A stretch of 64,000 bases of DNA from Metaclostridioides mangenotii (GCF_018917235.1 NZ_JAHLOF010000001.1:124001-188000), one strand, 5' to 3'. Positions 1-8,815 are shown, counted from the stretch's first letter. Numbers and translations are program-made. The notes: generated by a model from the sequence alone, not told the origin.

Positions 1-673
1 AAGGTATTTGAGTAGAACTAATTACTACTAATCTACCTGCATGATCTAAATAATTATATGATCTATAAGTCTCCATCATCGCATGCGCTTGAGCTTGAGT
101 ATAGTAAGTTTCTTCTAAAACTATGTCACAGTCTTCAAAAACCTTTTCTAAATCTCCTTTAACATACTCTTGCTTTGATGCTATATTTCTTTTTGAATCA
201 AAACCTATATCAAAATTACATTTAACTTCTTCCTCGTGAACTTTAACGTTACTTTCTATTGCTTTTTCAAAGTCTAAAATAGCTTCTAGTACTTCATAAT
301 CAACTTTAATCATATTCATTGCCTTTATTGCAGTTTTTTCATCAACTGCTGCGACAATTGCAACTTCATCACCCACATATCTTACAACATCTTCAAGTAT
401 AAGTCTGTCATAAGGTGATGGTTCTGGATAGGTTTGTCCAGCAAGTGTAAATCTCACGTCTGGTACATCTTTATACGTAAGTACACACTCTACACCTTCT
501 AATTTTTCTGCTCTACTAACATCTATATTTTTTATCTTGGCGTAAGCATGAGGACTTCTAAGGACTTTAACTACTAATGCATCTTTAGAAGATAAGTCAT
601 CTGTGTATACAGCTTTACCTGTTGTTATAGACATTGCATCAATTTTTTTTATTCCTTTTCCGACTATTCTCAT
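1..673 (-). CDS. Molybdenum hydroxylase, Moco-binding large subunit (xanthine dehydrogenase type), C-terminus off window
   Basis: The first 224 codons of a xanthine dehydrogenase/CoxL-family large subunit are visible; the rest lies left of base 1. The N-terminus reads MRIVGKGIKKIDAMSITTGK, followed by VLRSPHAYAKI and then EDVVRYVGDEVAIVAA, the usual start of the aldehyde oxidase/xanthine dehydrogenase hammerhead domain. In this family the subunit carries the molybdopterin cofactor and hydroxylates purines or other N-heterocycles. It starts one base after the stop of the iron-sulfur subunit gene, with GGGGTGAG as ribosome binding site. The Moco-binding domains that would fix the substrate class are outside the window, so the substrate is inferred only. 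Confidence 0.9.
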   Translation of the reverse strand, partial: MRIVGKGIKKIDAMSITTGKAVYTDDLSSKDALVVKVLRSPHAYAKIKNIDVSRAEKLEGVECVLTYKDVPDVRFTLAGQTYPEPSPYDRLILEDVVRYVGDEVAIVAAVDEKTAIKAMNMIKVDYEVLEAILDFEKAIESNVKVHEEEVKCNFDIGFDSKRNIASKQEYVKGDLEKVFEDCDIVLEETYYTQAQAHAMMETYRSYNYLDHAGRLVVISSTQIP

Positions 674-674
674 A

Positions 675-1124
675 TTACTCACCCCCTAGATAAGTTTTTA
701 TCGCTCTAAGTTGACCCATGTATCCTGTACATCTGCATAGGTTACCTGTTAGATAGTGTTTTATTTCTTCATCAGTTGGATTTTGAAGTTCTTCTTTCAT
801 AGCTATAACAGTTAGTATAAATCCTGGTGAACAGAATCCACACTGCTCAGCTCCTTGACTTGCAAGTATATCAGCAAACTTTGCTACTTCCTCTTGCATA
901 CCTTCAATAGTTACTATCTCACCTCCAACAGCTCTTATAGTAAGCATTGCACATGAAAGTACCGGTTTTTTATTTATTAAGACCGAACATAATCCGCAGT
1001 TTCCAGTATTACAACCTCTTTTCACACTTAAATTACCAAGATTTCTAAGAGTATCAACTAGACATTCATCAGGCTGTATATCTACCTTTTTTATCTTCCC
1101 ATTTATCTTTAATTCTACTAACAT
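675..1124 (-). CDS. Molybdenum hydroxylase, [2Fe-2S] subunit
   Basis: 149 residues, the usual length of CoxS/XdhC-type electron-transfer subunits. The plant-type ferredoxin cluster motif is seen as CNTGNCGLC (residues 38-46) with a further Cys at SCAML. The second, all-helical cluster domain has CGFCSPG (about 95-101) and CRCTGY near the end. It passes electrons from the Moco site to FAD. The start codon overlaps the stop of the FAD subunit gene (TAATG), indicating translational coupling. Confidence 0.96.
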   Translation of the reverse strand: MLVELKINGKIKKVDIQPDECLVDTLRNLGNLSVKRGCNTGNCGLCSVLINKKPVLSCAMLTIRAVGGEIVTIEGMQEEVAKFADILASQGAEQCGFCSPGFILTVIAMKEELQNPTDEEIKHYLTGNLCRCTGYMGQLRAIKTYLGGE

Positions 1125-1912
1125 TAAATAACCTCCGTAATAGCTCTTTTTACAAGAACCTTGCTAACAGCTTCTCTATACTCTTTAGTTCCTCTCATAT
1201 TAGTTCCAAAACTAACATCTTCAGTTATCAAGTTAAGAGCTTTATCTATATTTTCATTATTTACTTCATTGCTTGATAAAAAGTCACTAGCTTTTCTTGC
1301 AACAACAGCTCTTTGAGGTCTAGCCCCTATACATATTTTAAAATCATCATTATCCCTAGATACTGACACATTTAATATAGGATAATCACTCTTTGCATTT
1401 CTAAGTGATTTATATACTGCTTTTTTATTACTCTTTTTAATATATATCCTAGTAAGTAAATCTTTTTTATAATCTTTCACTAAAAAATCATCTAATTTTA
1501 TTCTTCCAATATTTAAAAGTTCCACCTCTGTATCGAGTGATAGAAGTGCAACTATTAAATCAGAAAATCCATATCTTGAAAAGACTGTGCCCCCTACTGT
1601 TACAACATTTCTAAATTGTACACCAATAATATCCCTTAATGAATCACTAATAATCTCTCCAAAAGACTCCTGTAATATAGTACTAGTTTCTAATGTTCTT
1701 AAAGTTGTCATAGCCCCTATCTCTATATAGCTATCATCTTCTTTAATATAGTCTAAATTTAATTTAGATAGTTCTACTCCTGTCCCTATTCTTTTTCTTC
1801 CCATTCTCAAGAAAGCACTTCCACCTATAACTTGATTGTTCTTTCTTTTAGTCAGTATAGAATAGGCTTCTTGCTCAGTGGTAGGCTGTTCTATATCCAT
1901 AACAGTAAACAC
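1124..1912 (-). CDS. Molybdenum hydroxylase, FAD-binding subunit
   Basis: 262 residues, close to the CoxM/XdhB family norm. It has the FAD-binding PCMH-type start (PTTEQEAYSIL, then VIGGSAFLRMG) and the conserved IGAMTTLRTLE and VTVGGTV segments. Electrons leave the complex through this flavin. The start is a GTG eight bases after a perfect GGAGG; two ATG codons just upstream are out of frame. It is the first gene of a FAD / FeS / Moco subunit operon. Confidence 0.95.
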   Translation of the reverse strand: MFTVMDIEQPTTEQEAYSILTKRKNNQVIGGSAFLRMGRKRIGTGVELSKLNLDYIKEDDSYIEIGAMTTLRTLETSTILQESFGEIISDSLRDIIGVQFRNVVTVGGTVFSRYGFSDLIVALLSLDTEVELLNIGRIKLDDFLVKDYKKDLLTRIYIKKSNKKAVYKSLRNAKSDYPILNVSVSRDNDDFKICIGARPQRAVVARKASDFLSSNEVNNENIDKALNLITEDVSFGTNMRGTKEYREAVSKVLVKRAITEVI

Positions 1913-2005
1913 ACCATCATCCTCCTAAAGTCTCTAAATTTAATATAAATATAAAAAGTATTATAAAACAAAGTTTTTTCAAATTTACGCCTAAAATGTA
2001 AAAAT

Positions 2006-2061
2006 CCCTTATACCACATGCCATATAAAACGTTAATGTTCGTATATGATATTTACAAGGG
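2006..2061 (-). terminator. Structured leader or terminator upstream of the molybdenum hydroxylase operon
   Basis: Read on the minus strand, CCCTTGTA (2061-2054) pairs with TATAAGGG (2013-2006), enclosing a CATATA/TATATG stem. The outer stem is followed by ATTTTTACATTTT. This could end the transcript of the small gene at 2187-2342 or act as an attenuator for the operon at 1912. It does not match a riboswitch class I can name. Confidence 0.4.
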
Positions 2062-2186
2062 AATCTTACAAATAGTATCTGTATTTTATTTTTAATGATT
2101 TTTATTTGTTTCTACAAAATTCTTTCTACTTATACATTATAACAAATTTATTGCATTTATCAAACAAAAAATCTATTATATTAGCT

Positions 2187-2342
2187 TTAAGATGGTAAAT
2201 TTCTTTTCTTGTCTTTAAGTCTATCACCCAATATATCGCCTATTTTTTTGCTTTCCGTTAATTCTTTAGAAAATTCAAATTTCTCTTTATCAACTGTTTT
2301 AGATTTTTTTATATTATTAATACTTCTAACTTCTTTTTTCAT
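2187..2342 (-). CDS. Small basic protein of 51 residues, unknown
   Basis: ATG at 2342 is preceded by GGAGAAG at a suitable distance. The frame runs MKKEVRSINNIKKSKTV and ends RLKDKKRNLPS. It is very rich in Lys, Arg, Glu and Asp, with no membrane segment or cysteine. I do not recognise a family. Support comes from the ribosome binding site, the biased amphipathic composition and the structured terminator-like element about 130 bases downstream. A longer frame on the opposite strand (2209-2424) is its antisense shadow. Confidence 0.55.
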   Translation of the reverse strand: MKKEVRSINNIKKSKTVDKEKFEFSKELTESKKIGDILGDRLKDKKRNLPS

Positions 2343-2530
2343 ATACACTTCTCCAGTAATTTTTATATTTACTTTTATTATTGTATATATTGTTATTAAT
2401 ATTCATATTTCTAATATACGATAAAGTTCGTATTTTACATATTATACTGAAAAATTCTAATACTAATTTTTATCTAGTCCATAAAAAGTAGCGAGAAAAT
2501 GCTATAAATTTAGTTAAAGTTTCCAACTAA

Positions 2531-2588
2531 TTTAAAATAAAACAGAGGTGATAGTCTTTAATTACTATCACCTCTGTTTTATTTTAAA
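2531..2588 (-). terminator. Long perfect hairpin terminator after the ABC permease
   Basis: A perfect 25-base inverted repeat (2531-2555 and 2564-2588) with an 8-base loop starts two bases after the stop of the permease gene. The A/T outer arms make it able to work in both directions. Confidence 0.85.
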
Positions 2589-2590
2589 TT

Positions 2591-4195
2591 TTACAGATGT
2601 CTTAATATATTCACGCCTTTAATTTTTAGCCACTTCCATAAAACAATATCTACAATAATGGTAATAATTATAGCAAATAACATAAATAAATTTAAGTTAT
2701 TAAAATTTACGACCAGGTTAATAACGAAAAGAACTCCCATATAGATACTAATTGATATCCATGTCATAAGCATACTTGCACTCCTCTTAACAACAGCAAC
2801 TTCATTTTTCCATTCAAGATTAGGAAAAAGTAAATTTGATACCAAACCGATAATAGCCACTAATATAGAGAAAAATATAATTCCAATTATTGATATAAAA
2901 CTATAAGCTAAATTAAATTTAAAATAAATAGCTAAGATAATAAAACTTATTAATGATATAGGGACAGTAATTATTGTATTCATAAATATCTTGCTCTTAA
3001 ATATGTCTTTTTCCTCTATTGGATTAGATTTTAAAATCCAAAGATTATTACCCTCTAGAGAAATTGAACAATAAGTTGTACAGCTTAATATTATAACAAT
3101 GAGAATAAAAATTAATATTTGAACTTGTATTGTGTTTAAAATAATTTCTATATTAATAAATTCACCAACTTTATTAACTCCAAATAAAATTAAAGATACT
3201 GATGCTACAATTAATAAAACTAGGCCAACAGAAGTATTTATTACATAACTATAAATCCCAAAATATCTTCTAAACTCTCTAATAACTAATGCTTTGACAG
3301 GTGAAGAGGATTTTATTTTATCTAAACTATATTTAGATGAAACACTTCTACCTTTCATATTTGAGTTTATCTTTCTAAAGGATCTAGAAAATATAAATAC
3401 AAACGCTGCAAAAGGTACTATAGAACATATCAAAAACAATATAATTGAAGAAATACTTATATTCACAAGCGAATCTAGAAAATAATACGAAAGGGGATAT
3501 ACTCTCTTAACTAATGTTATAACTGACGCCACATTTTTTAGAAAATATTCTGATGAGTTTTGTATTTTCATCATAAAAAGCATATAAACTACAAGTAAAA
3601 ACATACTTCCTAATATCAATACTATATTCTTGTACTTTATCTTAGATGATAAACCACCAAGAAAATAAGATATAATTGCTGATATTGTAATTGGTAATAG
3701 AGGTGTCGCTATAAAAAGCAAAACTATAACTAATCCGAACAATGGATTACCTCCTATTTTTATATAGTAGGCCATCGAAGGAATAATCATAAGAAAGAAT
3801 GAAAAAAAGTAATTCGTATACAACATACTGACTATTTTACTAGTAAGTATCACTGAATCCTTTATAGGTAAACTTGTAAGTATATCAAAATCCCTTAACT
3901 GAAATAAATAAGATGGTGCCCTATAAATTGAAGTTAAAAGTGTAGTTAAAATAGAAAATAAAAAACCTGCGAAAAGTAAAATTTCCGGCCCCATAATTGG
4001 ATTATTATCTTTAACTAATATATCAAGAATACCTACAGACATTTTGTAATCATAAAAACCTATAAAACCAATTAGAATCATGCTTAAAACTACCAATGGT
4101 ATAAATTTTTTGTTACTATCCTTATTTGATGCCAGATCGTTTAGTTTCAATGAATTTATTAAGTCTATTTTTATAAGTAAACCTAGATTTTCCAT
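2591..4195 (-). CDS. ABC-2 type exporter permease, orphan
   Basis: About 534 residues with some twelve hydrophobic segments. The RDFDILTSLPI motif after the third membrane segment is typical of large clostridial ABC exporter permeases; their ATPase is usually encoded next door. No ATPase gene is seen on either side, so the partner is elsewhere or lost. The start was moved six codons in, to the ATG at 4195, because GGAGTG lies six bases before it while the upstream in-frame ATG at 4213 has no clear site. The substrate is unknown. Confidence 0.8.
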   Translation of the reverse strand: MENLGLLIKIDLINSLKLNDLASNKDSNKKFIPLVVLSMILIGFIGFYDYKMSVGILDILVKDNNPIMGPEILLFAGFLFSILTTLLTSIYRAPSYLFQLRDFDILTSLPIKDSVILTSKIVSMLYTNYFFSFFLMIIPSMAYYIKIGGNPLFGLVIVLLFIATPLLPITISAIISYFLGGLSSKIKYKNIVLILGSMFLLVVYMLFMMKIQNSSEYFLKNVASVITLVKRVYPLSYYFLDSLVNISISSIILFLICSIVPFAAFVFIFSRSFRKINSNMKGRSVSSKYSLDKIKSSSPVKALVIREFRRYFGIYSYVINTSVGLVLLIVASVSLILFGVNKVGEFINIEIILNTIQVQILIFILIVIILSCTTYCSISLEGNNLWILKSNPIEEKDIFKSKIFMNTIITVPISLISFIILAIYFKFNLAYSFISIIGIIFFSILVAIIGLVSNLLFPNLEWKNEVAVVKRSASMLMTWISISIYMGVLFVINLVVNFNNLNLFMLFAIIITIIVDIVLWKWLKIKGVNILRHL

Positions 4196-4229
4196 TTTAT
4201 CACTCCATTTCATATCTATCTTCTAGTCT

Positions 4230-4256
4230 ATTTGTTATATATAATATATAACAAAT
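4230..4256. promoter_or_regulatory. Perfect 12-bp inverted repeat upstream of the ABC permease
   Basis: ATTTGTTATATA and TATATAACAAAT are separated by three bases. The dyad lies 34 bases upstream of the permease start and holds TATAAT-like sequence. Its position and symmetry suggest a repressor operator; GntR-type regulators often control such exporters, but no regulator gene is adjacent. Confidence 0.4.
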
Positions 4257-4445
4257 AACTTCAAAATACAATCATTTTATTAAGTCTTATTATATAAATT
4301 TTTCGTAGTCTATGACTATAATTAATTTAAAATCAAAATTTTAATAGTAATAAATGACTGCTTTAAAGTCATAGATTTAATAATAATATCAATTAATAAT
4401 AGCTGGTAATTTATATAATTGTATTAACCAAAAGGAGGAATAAAT

Positions 4446-5702
4446 TTGATTTTAAAATTTGATACTGCTCAAACACTAACCCTTGCAATAGTGTTTTTTA
4501 TGATTGGAAATTTTTTAAAAAATAAGATAAAACTTTTAAATAGACTTTGCATTCCCTCTCCTATTATAGGGGGAATTTTATTTTCACTTCTAAATTTAAT
4601 TTTTAATAATTTAGGAATATTAAAGATTTCAATTAGTGCACATTATACTACAATGTTTATTTATCTATTCTTTACAACTATCGGCCTTGGCATCAGCACG
4701 AAGGTAATCAAAACTGGAGGAAATATACTGATCAAGTATTGGATTTTATGTGCTGTACTTGCATTTTCTCAAAATATATTAGTTTTATTTGTTTCAAAGT
4801 TTATAAATATCGACCCTTTATTGGGATTAATGTGTGGTAGTATTTCTATGGAAGGCGGTCATGGATATGCTGCAGCATTTGGGCAAACAATTGAAAACTT
4901 AGGAATTGAACATGCCGTCAGTTTTGGAATCACTGCTGCTACATTAGGATTAATATTTGGTGGTGTATTAGGTGGACCCGTCGCAAAATTCTTAATAGAA
5001 AAGTATAGACTAAAACCTAATTTATCATCTAATTTAAATATAAATCACCAATTAAGTACTCAACTACATATTAATCAACATAAAGAAAACCATACAAATA
5101 AAAATAATCACCCAAATTTAGATAAATCCTTTGGATTAAACCCATTGCATTTTATGGAACAGCTACTAATAATTCTTATATGCATTAATGTTGGCGAAAT
5201 AATAAGTAAAATAGCATTTAAGTTCAATGGATTTGTTTTACCTGTTGTGGTTACTTGTATGTTTGTTGCAGTTATTTTTAGAAATTTTAACGATAAATTT
5301 AAATTTGCAAAAATAGATTTTAAAATTACAAACTTCATAGGAGAAATATCACTAGGATTATTTTTGACAATTTCTCTTATGAATATAGATTTATACAAAC
5401 TCTCTTCTTTACTTCCTTTAATCTTATTTATGGTAGTATGCCAAGTAGTATTTATTATTTTATATGGAATATTCGTATGCTTTAGAGTTTTAGGAAAATC
5501 ATATGACGCTGCTGTAATTATAAGCGGATTGATAGGACATGGAATTGGCGCTACACCAAATGCAATGGCAAATATGTCTACTGTAACAGAAAAATATGGG
5601 CCTTCACCTAAAGCAATTTTAGTTGTACCACTCGTAAGTTCTTTCTTATTAGATATAGTAAGTGTTCCTTGCATTTTATTTTTTATAAATTTATTTAGTT
5701 AA
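4446..5702 (+). CDS. gltS: Sodium/glutamate symporter
   Basis: 418 residues, ten or more membrane segments. The two inverted halves of the GltS fold are seen, with the family signature GGHGYAAAFGQ (around residue 137) and GHGIGATPNAMANM near the C-terminus. It imports glutamate with sodium. The start is TTG, seven bases after AAAGGAGG. The loop between the halves (about residues 193-238) carries an unusual stretch rich in Asn, His and Lys. Confidence 0.93.
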   Translation: MILKFDTAQTLTLAIVFFMIGNFLKNKIKLLNRLCIPSPIIGGILFSLLNLIFNNLGILKISISAHYTTMFIYLFFTTIGLGISTKVIKTGGNILIKYWILCAVLAFSQNILVLFVSKFINIDPLLGLMCGSISMEGGHGYAAAFGQTIENLGIEHAVSFGITAATLGLIFGGVLGGPVAKFLIEKYRLKPNLSSNLNINHQLSTQLHINQHKENHTNKNNHPNLDKSFGLNPLHFMEQLLIILICINVGEIISKIAFKFNGFVLPVVVTCMFVAVIFRNFNDKFKFAKIDFKITNFIGEISLGLFLTISLMNIDLYKLSSLLPLILFMVVCQVVFIILYGIFVCFRVLGKSYDAAVIISGLIGHGIGATPNAMANMSTVTEKYGPSPKAILVVPLVSSFLLDIVSVPCILFFINLFS

Positions 5703-5746
5703 TATCTTATAAATAGAATATATATAGTATTTTTCTAAAAAATAAA

Positions 5747-5768
5747 GGGTGCAGAATCATCTGCACCC
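5747..5768 (-). terminator. Terminator of the feo operon
   Basis: GGGTGCAG and CTGCACCC form an 8-bp stem with a 6-base loop. On the minus strand it is followed by TTTATTTTTT, giving a typical intrinsic terminator for the feo operon. Confidence 0.85.
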
Positions 5769-5780
5769 CTTGTAATTTGT

Positions 5781-5918
5781 TTAGTGACACCCTTTAGCTT
5801 TATCGCAACCTGAACAACCGCCGCTGCAACCTGTGCCATTTTTTGATGATCTATATGTATTATATGCTACAAGTCCAATACATATAAATACTATTCCACC
5901 AATAATTATTGTAGCCAT
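5781..5918 (-). CDS. FeoB-associated Cys-rich membrane protein
   Basis: 45 residues: one N-terminal membrane helix (MATIIIGGIVFICIGLVAYN) followed by a Cys-rich tail with CSGGCSGC and a final CH. This matches the FeoB-associated Cys-rich family by architecture and by position directly after feoB. It is thought to assist ferrous iron transport at the membrane, possibly by binding iron with its cysteines; that role is inferred. The gap to feoB is 34 bases. Confidence 0.88.
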   Translation of the reverse strand: MATIIIGGIVFICIGLVAYNTYRSSKNGTGCSGGCSGCDKAKGCH

Positions 5919-5952
5919 ATAGTTTTCACCACTTTTCTATTTAAATCATTAT

Positions 5953-8100
5953 TTAATTATTTACTTGTGGAATTCCCTTTTTTACATTTTCTTCTGGAGA
6001 ATAAGTTTTCTTAAACAGAAGATAAATAAATGCAATTACTATTAATATTGCCACAGCAGTTCCTATACCAAATCCATTGCCAGTAAAGAACATTCCTAAT
6101 TGATATATTGATAATGATACTACGTATGCAAATCCTGTTTGATAAATTATTGCAAACCAAGTCCATTTTGCTGACATCATTTCTCTTCTAACTGCACCTA
6201 TAGCAGCGAAACAAGGAGCGCAAAGTAAGTTGAATACCAAGAAACTATAAGCTGCAAGTTGAGTGTACTCTGCTCTTAATGTTCCCCAATACTCCAAACC
6301 ATTTTCAGCAACTTCCGCATACCCATAAAGTACACCAAAAGTTCCTACAACATTCTCTTTAGCTATTAATCCAGTAATTGACGCAACCGCCGCTTTCCAA
6401 TTACCCCATCCAAGTGGAGCAAATAATGGTGCGATTAACTTTCCTAGTGAAGCTAATATAGAATGATCTGTTTCAACCATTTGTAAAGACCAGTTAAATG
6501 TACTTAAGAACCATATTATAACACTTGCTAGGAATATAATTGTTCCCGCCTTTTTAACAAAAGCTTTACCACGATCCCACATATGTATTAAAACACCTTT
6601 AGCACTTGGTAAGTGATATGCAGGTAGCTCTAAAACAAAAGGTGCAGGATTACCAGCAAATGGTTTAGTTTTCTTTAATATAATACCTGAAACAATTATA
6701 GCTGCAATACCAATAAAGTATGCTGAAGGTGCAACCCATGCTGAACCAGGGAATAAAGCTCCTGCAATTAATGCGATAATTGGTAGTTTTGCGCCACACG
6801 GAATAAATGTAGTAGTAATTATTGTCATTCGACGATCACTTTCATTCTCAATGGTTCTAGATGCCATTATCCCAGGAACACCACAACCAGTGCCTATAAG
6901 TATAGGTATAAACGATTTACCAGATAAACCGAATTTTTTAAAAACTCTATCCATAATAAATGCTATTCTTGCCATATATCCACAGTCTTCCAATATTGAT
7001 AAACAAAAGAATAATGTAAGCATTTGAGGTAAGAATCCTAGTACAGCTCCGACTCCGGCAACGATACCATCAAGTATCAGTGAATTTAACCATTCTGCTG
7101 TTCCTACGCTTTCTAAGAAACTAGCTATAGCTGCTGGTATCATACTATCGCCAAACAAACTGTCATTTACCCAATCAGTCATCCAAGTTCCGACAGTTGA
7201 AATAGAAATATAATAAACAAGGAACATTATAGCTGCAAATATTGGTAATCCTAATATCCTATTTGTAACTATCTTATCTATTTTATCTGATGTAGTTTCT
7301 TTATTCCTATTTTTATGAGTAACACACTTCTTAGTTATATCAGTAATATATGTATAGCGCTCATCTGTAATTATACTTTCACTATCGTCATCAAAATCCA
7401 TTTCTAGTTGCTCTATTATATTTTCTATTTCACGTTTAGCAGTAACATCTAGTTTTATTTGTTTCATAATTTCGTTATCTCGTTCAAAAACTTTTATTGA
7501 ATACCAACGTAAATTTTCACCTTCTAATCCATCTTTGATTAAATCTGAAATTTGATCTATAGCAGATTCAACCTTCTTAGAAAAAATACGTTTTTGTCCA
7601 AATTTAGAGCCTTTTTTCGAAGCTGATATTGCTTTATCTACCACTTCTTTAGAACCGACTCCTTTAAGTGCTGAAGTTTCAACTACTTCGCAACCGAGAA
7701 GTTCACTCAATTTTTGTGTATTAATTTTGTCTCCATTTTTTTTGACTAAGTCCATCATGTTTAATGCTATAACTACAGGCAATCCAATTTCTATCAATTG
7801 AGTAGTTAAAAACAAGTTTCTTTCTATATTTGTACTATCTACAATATTTATAATAGCATCTGGTTTATCATTAATTAAATAATTCCTAGTTACAACTTCT
7901 TCAAGTGTATACGGTGACAATGAATATATACCCGGCAAATCTTGTATTATAACATCTTTCTGCCCCTTAAACTTACCCTCTTTTTTCTCTACAGTTACAC
8001 CTGGCCAGTTTCCCACATACTGTGAACTACCAGTCAAGTCATTAAACATCGTTGTTTTTCCACAATTGGGATTTCCAGCTAATGCAATCTTTAATGACAT
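5953..8100 (-). CDS. feoB: Ferrous iron transporter B
   Basis: 715 residues. The N-terminal G domain has the G1 loop GNPNCGKTT (9-17), G3 DLPG and G4 NMMD. It is followed by the helical FeoB regulatory region and a membrane domain with paired Gate segments (ILIGTGCGVPGIMASRT and FIPCGAKLPI in the first; TGLIAKENVVGTFGVLY and CAPCFAAIGA in the second). It is the GTP-dependent Fe2+ channel of the inner membrane. AGGAGG precedes the ATG. It is downstream of two feoA genes in one operon. Confidence 0.97.
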   Translation of the reverse strand: MSLKIALAGNPNCGKTTMFNDLTGSSQYVGNWPGVTVEKKEGKFKGQKDVIIQDLPGIYSLSPYTLEEVVTRNYLINDKPDAIINIVDSTNIERNLFLTTQLIEIGLPVVIALNMMDLVKKNGDKINTQKLSELLGCEVVETSALKGVGSKEVVDKAISASKKGSKFGQKRIFSKKVESAIDQISDLIKDGLEGENLRWYSIKVFERDNEIMKQIKLDVTAKREIENIIEQLEMDFDDDSESIITDERYTYITDITKKCVTHKNRNKETTSDKIDKIVTNRILGLPIFAAIMFLVYYISISTVGTWMTDWVNDSLFGDSMIPAAIASFLESVGTAEWLNSLILDGIVAGVGAVLGFLPQMLTLFFCLSILEDCGYMARIAFIMDRVFKKFGLSGKSFIPILIGTGCGVPGIMASRTIENESDRRMTIITTTFIPCGAKLPIIALIAGALFPGSAWVAPSAYFIGIAAIIVSGIILKKTKPFAGNPAPFVLELPAYHLPSAKGVLIHMWDRGKAFVKKAGTIIFLASVIIWFLSTFNWSLQMVETDHSILASLGKLIAPLFAPLGWGNWKAAVASITGLIAKENVVGTFGVLYGYAEVAENGLEYWGTLRAEYTQLAAYSFLVFNLLCAPCFAAIGAVRREMMSAKWTWFAIIYQTGFAYVVSLSIYQLGMFFTGNGFGIGTAVAILIVIAFIYLLFKKTYSPEENVKKGIPQVNN

Positions 8101-8121
8101 TTAATCTCCTCCTTAAAATAT

Positions 8122-8349
8122 TTACTCAACTTCTATAATTTCTGCATCATCTTTACGTATACTTAGCTCGTAACCTCTAACATTTATTTCAACAGGATCA
8201 CCTAAAGGCGCAACTTTTCTCACCAATACCTCTGTTCCTTTAGTTATACCCATATTCATAATGCGTCGTTTAATATCACTTTGCCCGTGTATCTTTATTA
8301 CACGTACTGTTTCACCATTATTAACATTTCTTAGTGTCTTCATCAGCAT
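8122..8349 (-). CDS. feoA: FeoA domain protein
   Basis: 75 residues, a single SH3-like FeoA domain: GETVRVIKIHG, RRIMNMGITKGTEV, then PLGDPVEINVRGYELSIRK. FeoA is a small cytoplasmic partner of FeoB needed for ferrous iron uptake. AAGGGG lies just upstream; there are two possible ATGs (8349 and 8343). It is the second of two separate FeoA genes here, 21 bases before feoB. Confidence 0.93.
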   Translation of the reverse strand: MLMKTLRNVNNGETVRVIKIHGQSDIKRRIMNMGITKGTEVLVRKVAPLGDPVEINVRGYELSIRKDDAEIIEVE

Positions 8350-8363
8350 TCATCCCCTTATAT

Positions 8364-8576
8364 TTATATCATAATTCTCTTTGCCATTGATTTATTTATC
8401 GCAATTCGAGAACCCTTAACATTTAAGATTATTCCTCCAGCATTTTCAGAGACAACAGTTACCTCTGTTCCAACCGTAAATCCTAAATTTTCTAAATGAT
8501 GCTTAACATCATCTTTTCCATTAATTTTTTTAACACAAAACGTTTCTCCTGAACGTATCATTGTTAGTGGCATCAT
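8364..8576 (-). CDS. feoA: FeoA domain protein, first copy
   Basis: 70 residues with the FeoA pattern GETFCVKKINGKDDVKHHL, LGFTVGTEVTVV and ILNVKGSRIAINK. It is the first gene of the feo operon, 14 bases before the second feoA. Two feoA genes before one feoB is a common clostridial layout; the two copies differ clearly from each other, so they are not a recent duplication. Confidence 0.92.
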   Translation of the reverse strand: MMPLTMIRSGETFCVKKINGKDDVKHHLENLGFTVGTEVTVVSENAGGIILNVKGSRIAINKSMAKRIMI

Positions 8577-8655
8577 ATATTCTTCACCATCCTCAATCTC
8601 TATAAAATATCTATCAGATACCTTTTAAGGTATTAATAATTCTTTAACTATTGCC

Positions 8656-8684
8656 ATTATAACACCGACAATATAAAATTACAA
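8656..8684 (-). promoter_or_regulatory. Promoter of the feo operon
   Basis: On the minus strand, TTGTAA (8684-8679) and a perfect TATAAT (8661-8656) are separated by exactly 17 bases, 80 bases upstream of the first feoA. Confidence 0.7.
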
Positions 8685-8687
8685 TAA

Positions 8688-8702
8688 CGAAATTCATTCT
8701 CA
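8688..8702 (-). promoter_or_regulatory. Candidate Fur box
   Basis: TGAGAATGAATTTCG fits the 7-1-7 Fur consensus TGATAATnATTATCA at 10 to 11 of 14 positions and ends four bases upstream of the -35 element of the feo promoter. Iron repression of the operon is inferred from this. Confidence 0.45.
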
Positions 8703-8815
8703 TGTGTAAATTTTTCTAATTTTATAATTCACCTCAGTTATAAGTAAGTTTATATTAAAAATATTGATAAAATCACATTAGGTAATTGATAATATGGAGG
8801 ATAATTTATAAAATT

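Noticed and set aside
1930..2060. Purine riboswitch before the molybdenum hydroxylase
   Set aside because: An ATATGG is present but the TCTACC loop and the three-way junction are missing.
2209..2424. Hydrophobic 71-codon plus-strand frame
   Set aside because: No ribosome binding site; it is the antisense of the charged small protein at 2187-2342, which has one.
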